Origin: Maridesulfovibrio ferrireducens
Lineage (GTDB): Bacteria; Desulfobacterota; Desulfovibrionia; Desulfovibrionales; Desulfovibrionaceae
Direction: 5' to 3'
Assembly: GCF_900101105.1 (NCBI RefSeq)
Contig: NZ_FNGA01000001.1
Coordinates: forward strand, 62,001 to 126,000
DNA: 64,000 bases
Shown here: positions 63,775 to 64,000 of the stretch, piece by piece
How the letters are laid out: every line of letters begins with the position of its first letter
Numbering within the stretch: position 1 is the first letter of the stretch
Translations under genes and position numbers: made by a program
Notes under the pieces: generated by a model
Database searches by the model: none
What the model saw: only the letters and a program-made list of their open reading frames with translations
What the model was told of the DNA's origin: nothing

Positions 63775-64000
63775 CTATGATTTCCATTCATGTTTAAAGT
63801 CATCGGGACCGACAACCTTATGCCCGCGTTCCCTTAAAGCTTCTATTATAGGGGAAGGGTCTTCAGTATCCACACGAACAACAACCATTCTGCGGTTTTT
63901 ATGGTAAAATAATCCGGTACTGATAATGCTGTATTTCATATTTGAAATAATTCCAGCGAGTTCATAAAGAACTCCGGTCCTTTCTTCCGCCTCAACGACA
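63775..64000 (-). CDS. ACT-domain protein, C-terminal part (5' end outside window)
   Basis: An open frame enters from the right edge and ends at TAG (63775-63777), giving 74 visible residues. It reads VVEAEERTGVLYELAGIISN and then NMKYSIISTGLFYHKNRRMV, with an end EALRERGHKVVGPDDF. This is an ACT fold, as found at the C-terminus of CBS-ACT (AcuB-like) proteins. The upstream domains lie outside the window, so the full architecture is not known. Confidence 0.75.
   Translation of the reverse strand, partial: VVEAEERTGVLYELAGIISNMKYSIISTGLFYHKNRRMVVVRVDTEDPSPIIEALRERGHKVVGPDDFKHEWKS

Overview
The window looks like a chromosomal segment of a marine sulfate-reducing bacterium of the Desulfovibrionaceae, most like Maridesulfovibrio/Desulfovibrio. 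This is an inference from gene order and protein character, not from a database search. The base composition is moderate, with AT-rich spacers. Supporting points are a murF-mraY-murD-ftsW-murG-murC-murB-ftsQ-ftsA-ftsZ cluster without ddl, the plsX-fabH-fabG-acpP-fabF-glyA-ribDE(BA)H-nusB-leuS block, a TAXI-type TRAP transporter, a betaine transporter suited to saline habitats, and two genes with in-frame UGA codons that read as selenocysteine. No tRNA, rRNA, insertion sequence, phage gene or CRISPR array was seen. Almost everything is core genome.

Layout: (1) 1-11041, peptidoglycan synthesis and division genes, tightly overlapping on the plus strand, starting inside murF. (2) 11110-17698, a radical SAM protein, then a metal/envelope-stress module: a ZraP/CpxP-like periplasmic protein behind a sigma-54 promoter with two palindromic upstream sites, a DUF4405-like membrane protein with a duplicated C-terminal domain, a histidine kinase and an NtrC-type regulator. 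(3) 17700-21290, a long AT-rich leader and a proV-proW-proX betaine/proline transporter. (4) 21387-28610, an HDOD protein, an Nfu protein, gltX, two tandem periplasmic binding proteins, a gamma-glutamyltransferase, and a minus-strand pair: a CGGC-domain protein and a small gene broken by an amber codon. (5) 28611-32627, an AT-rich spacer, a TAXI TRAP transporter and a SpoIIAA-like protein. (6) 32658-44708, ribosomal proteins L28 and L32, fatty acid synthesis, glyA, dCMP deaminase, riboflavin synthesis and nusB. (7) 44779-52922, leuS, lptE, holA, radC, acylphosphatase and lon. (8) 53029-60000, an FmdB-type zinc ribbon, hemC, a helix-hairpin-helix protein, then minus-strand operons cobT-selD and pyrR / shikimate-kinase-like / cysteine-cluster protein. 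(9) 60055-64000, a copper ATPase, a TetR regulator, a HesB/IscA-like selenoprotein and the end of an ACT-domain protein.

The most notable items are the two selenoproteins. SelD has Sec at residue 15, so the enzyme that makes selenophosphate itself depends on Sec. The HesB/IscA-like protein has Sec at residue 33, where IscA has its first cluster-binding Cys. Also notable are the palindrome-plus-sigma-54 control region of the ZraP-like gene, the in-frame TAG in the small gene next to the CGGC protein, a kinase of the shikimate kinase family with an altered GGG motif that may be a homoserine kinase, and a large compound hairpin between ribH and nusB.
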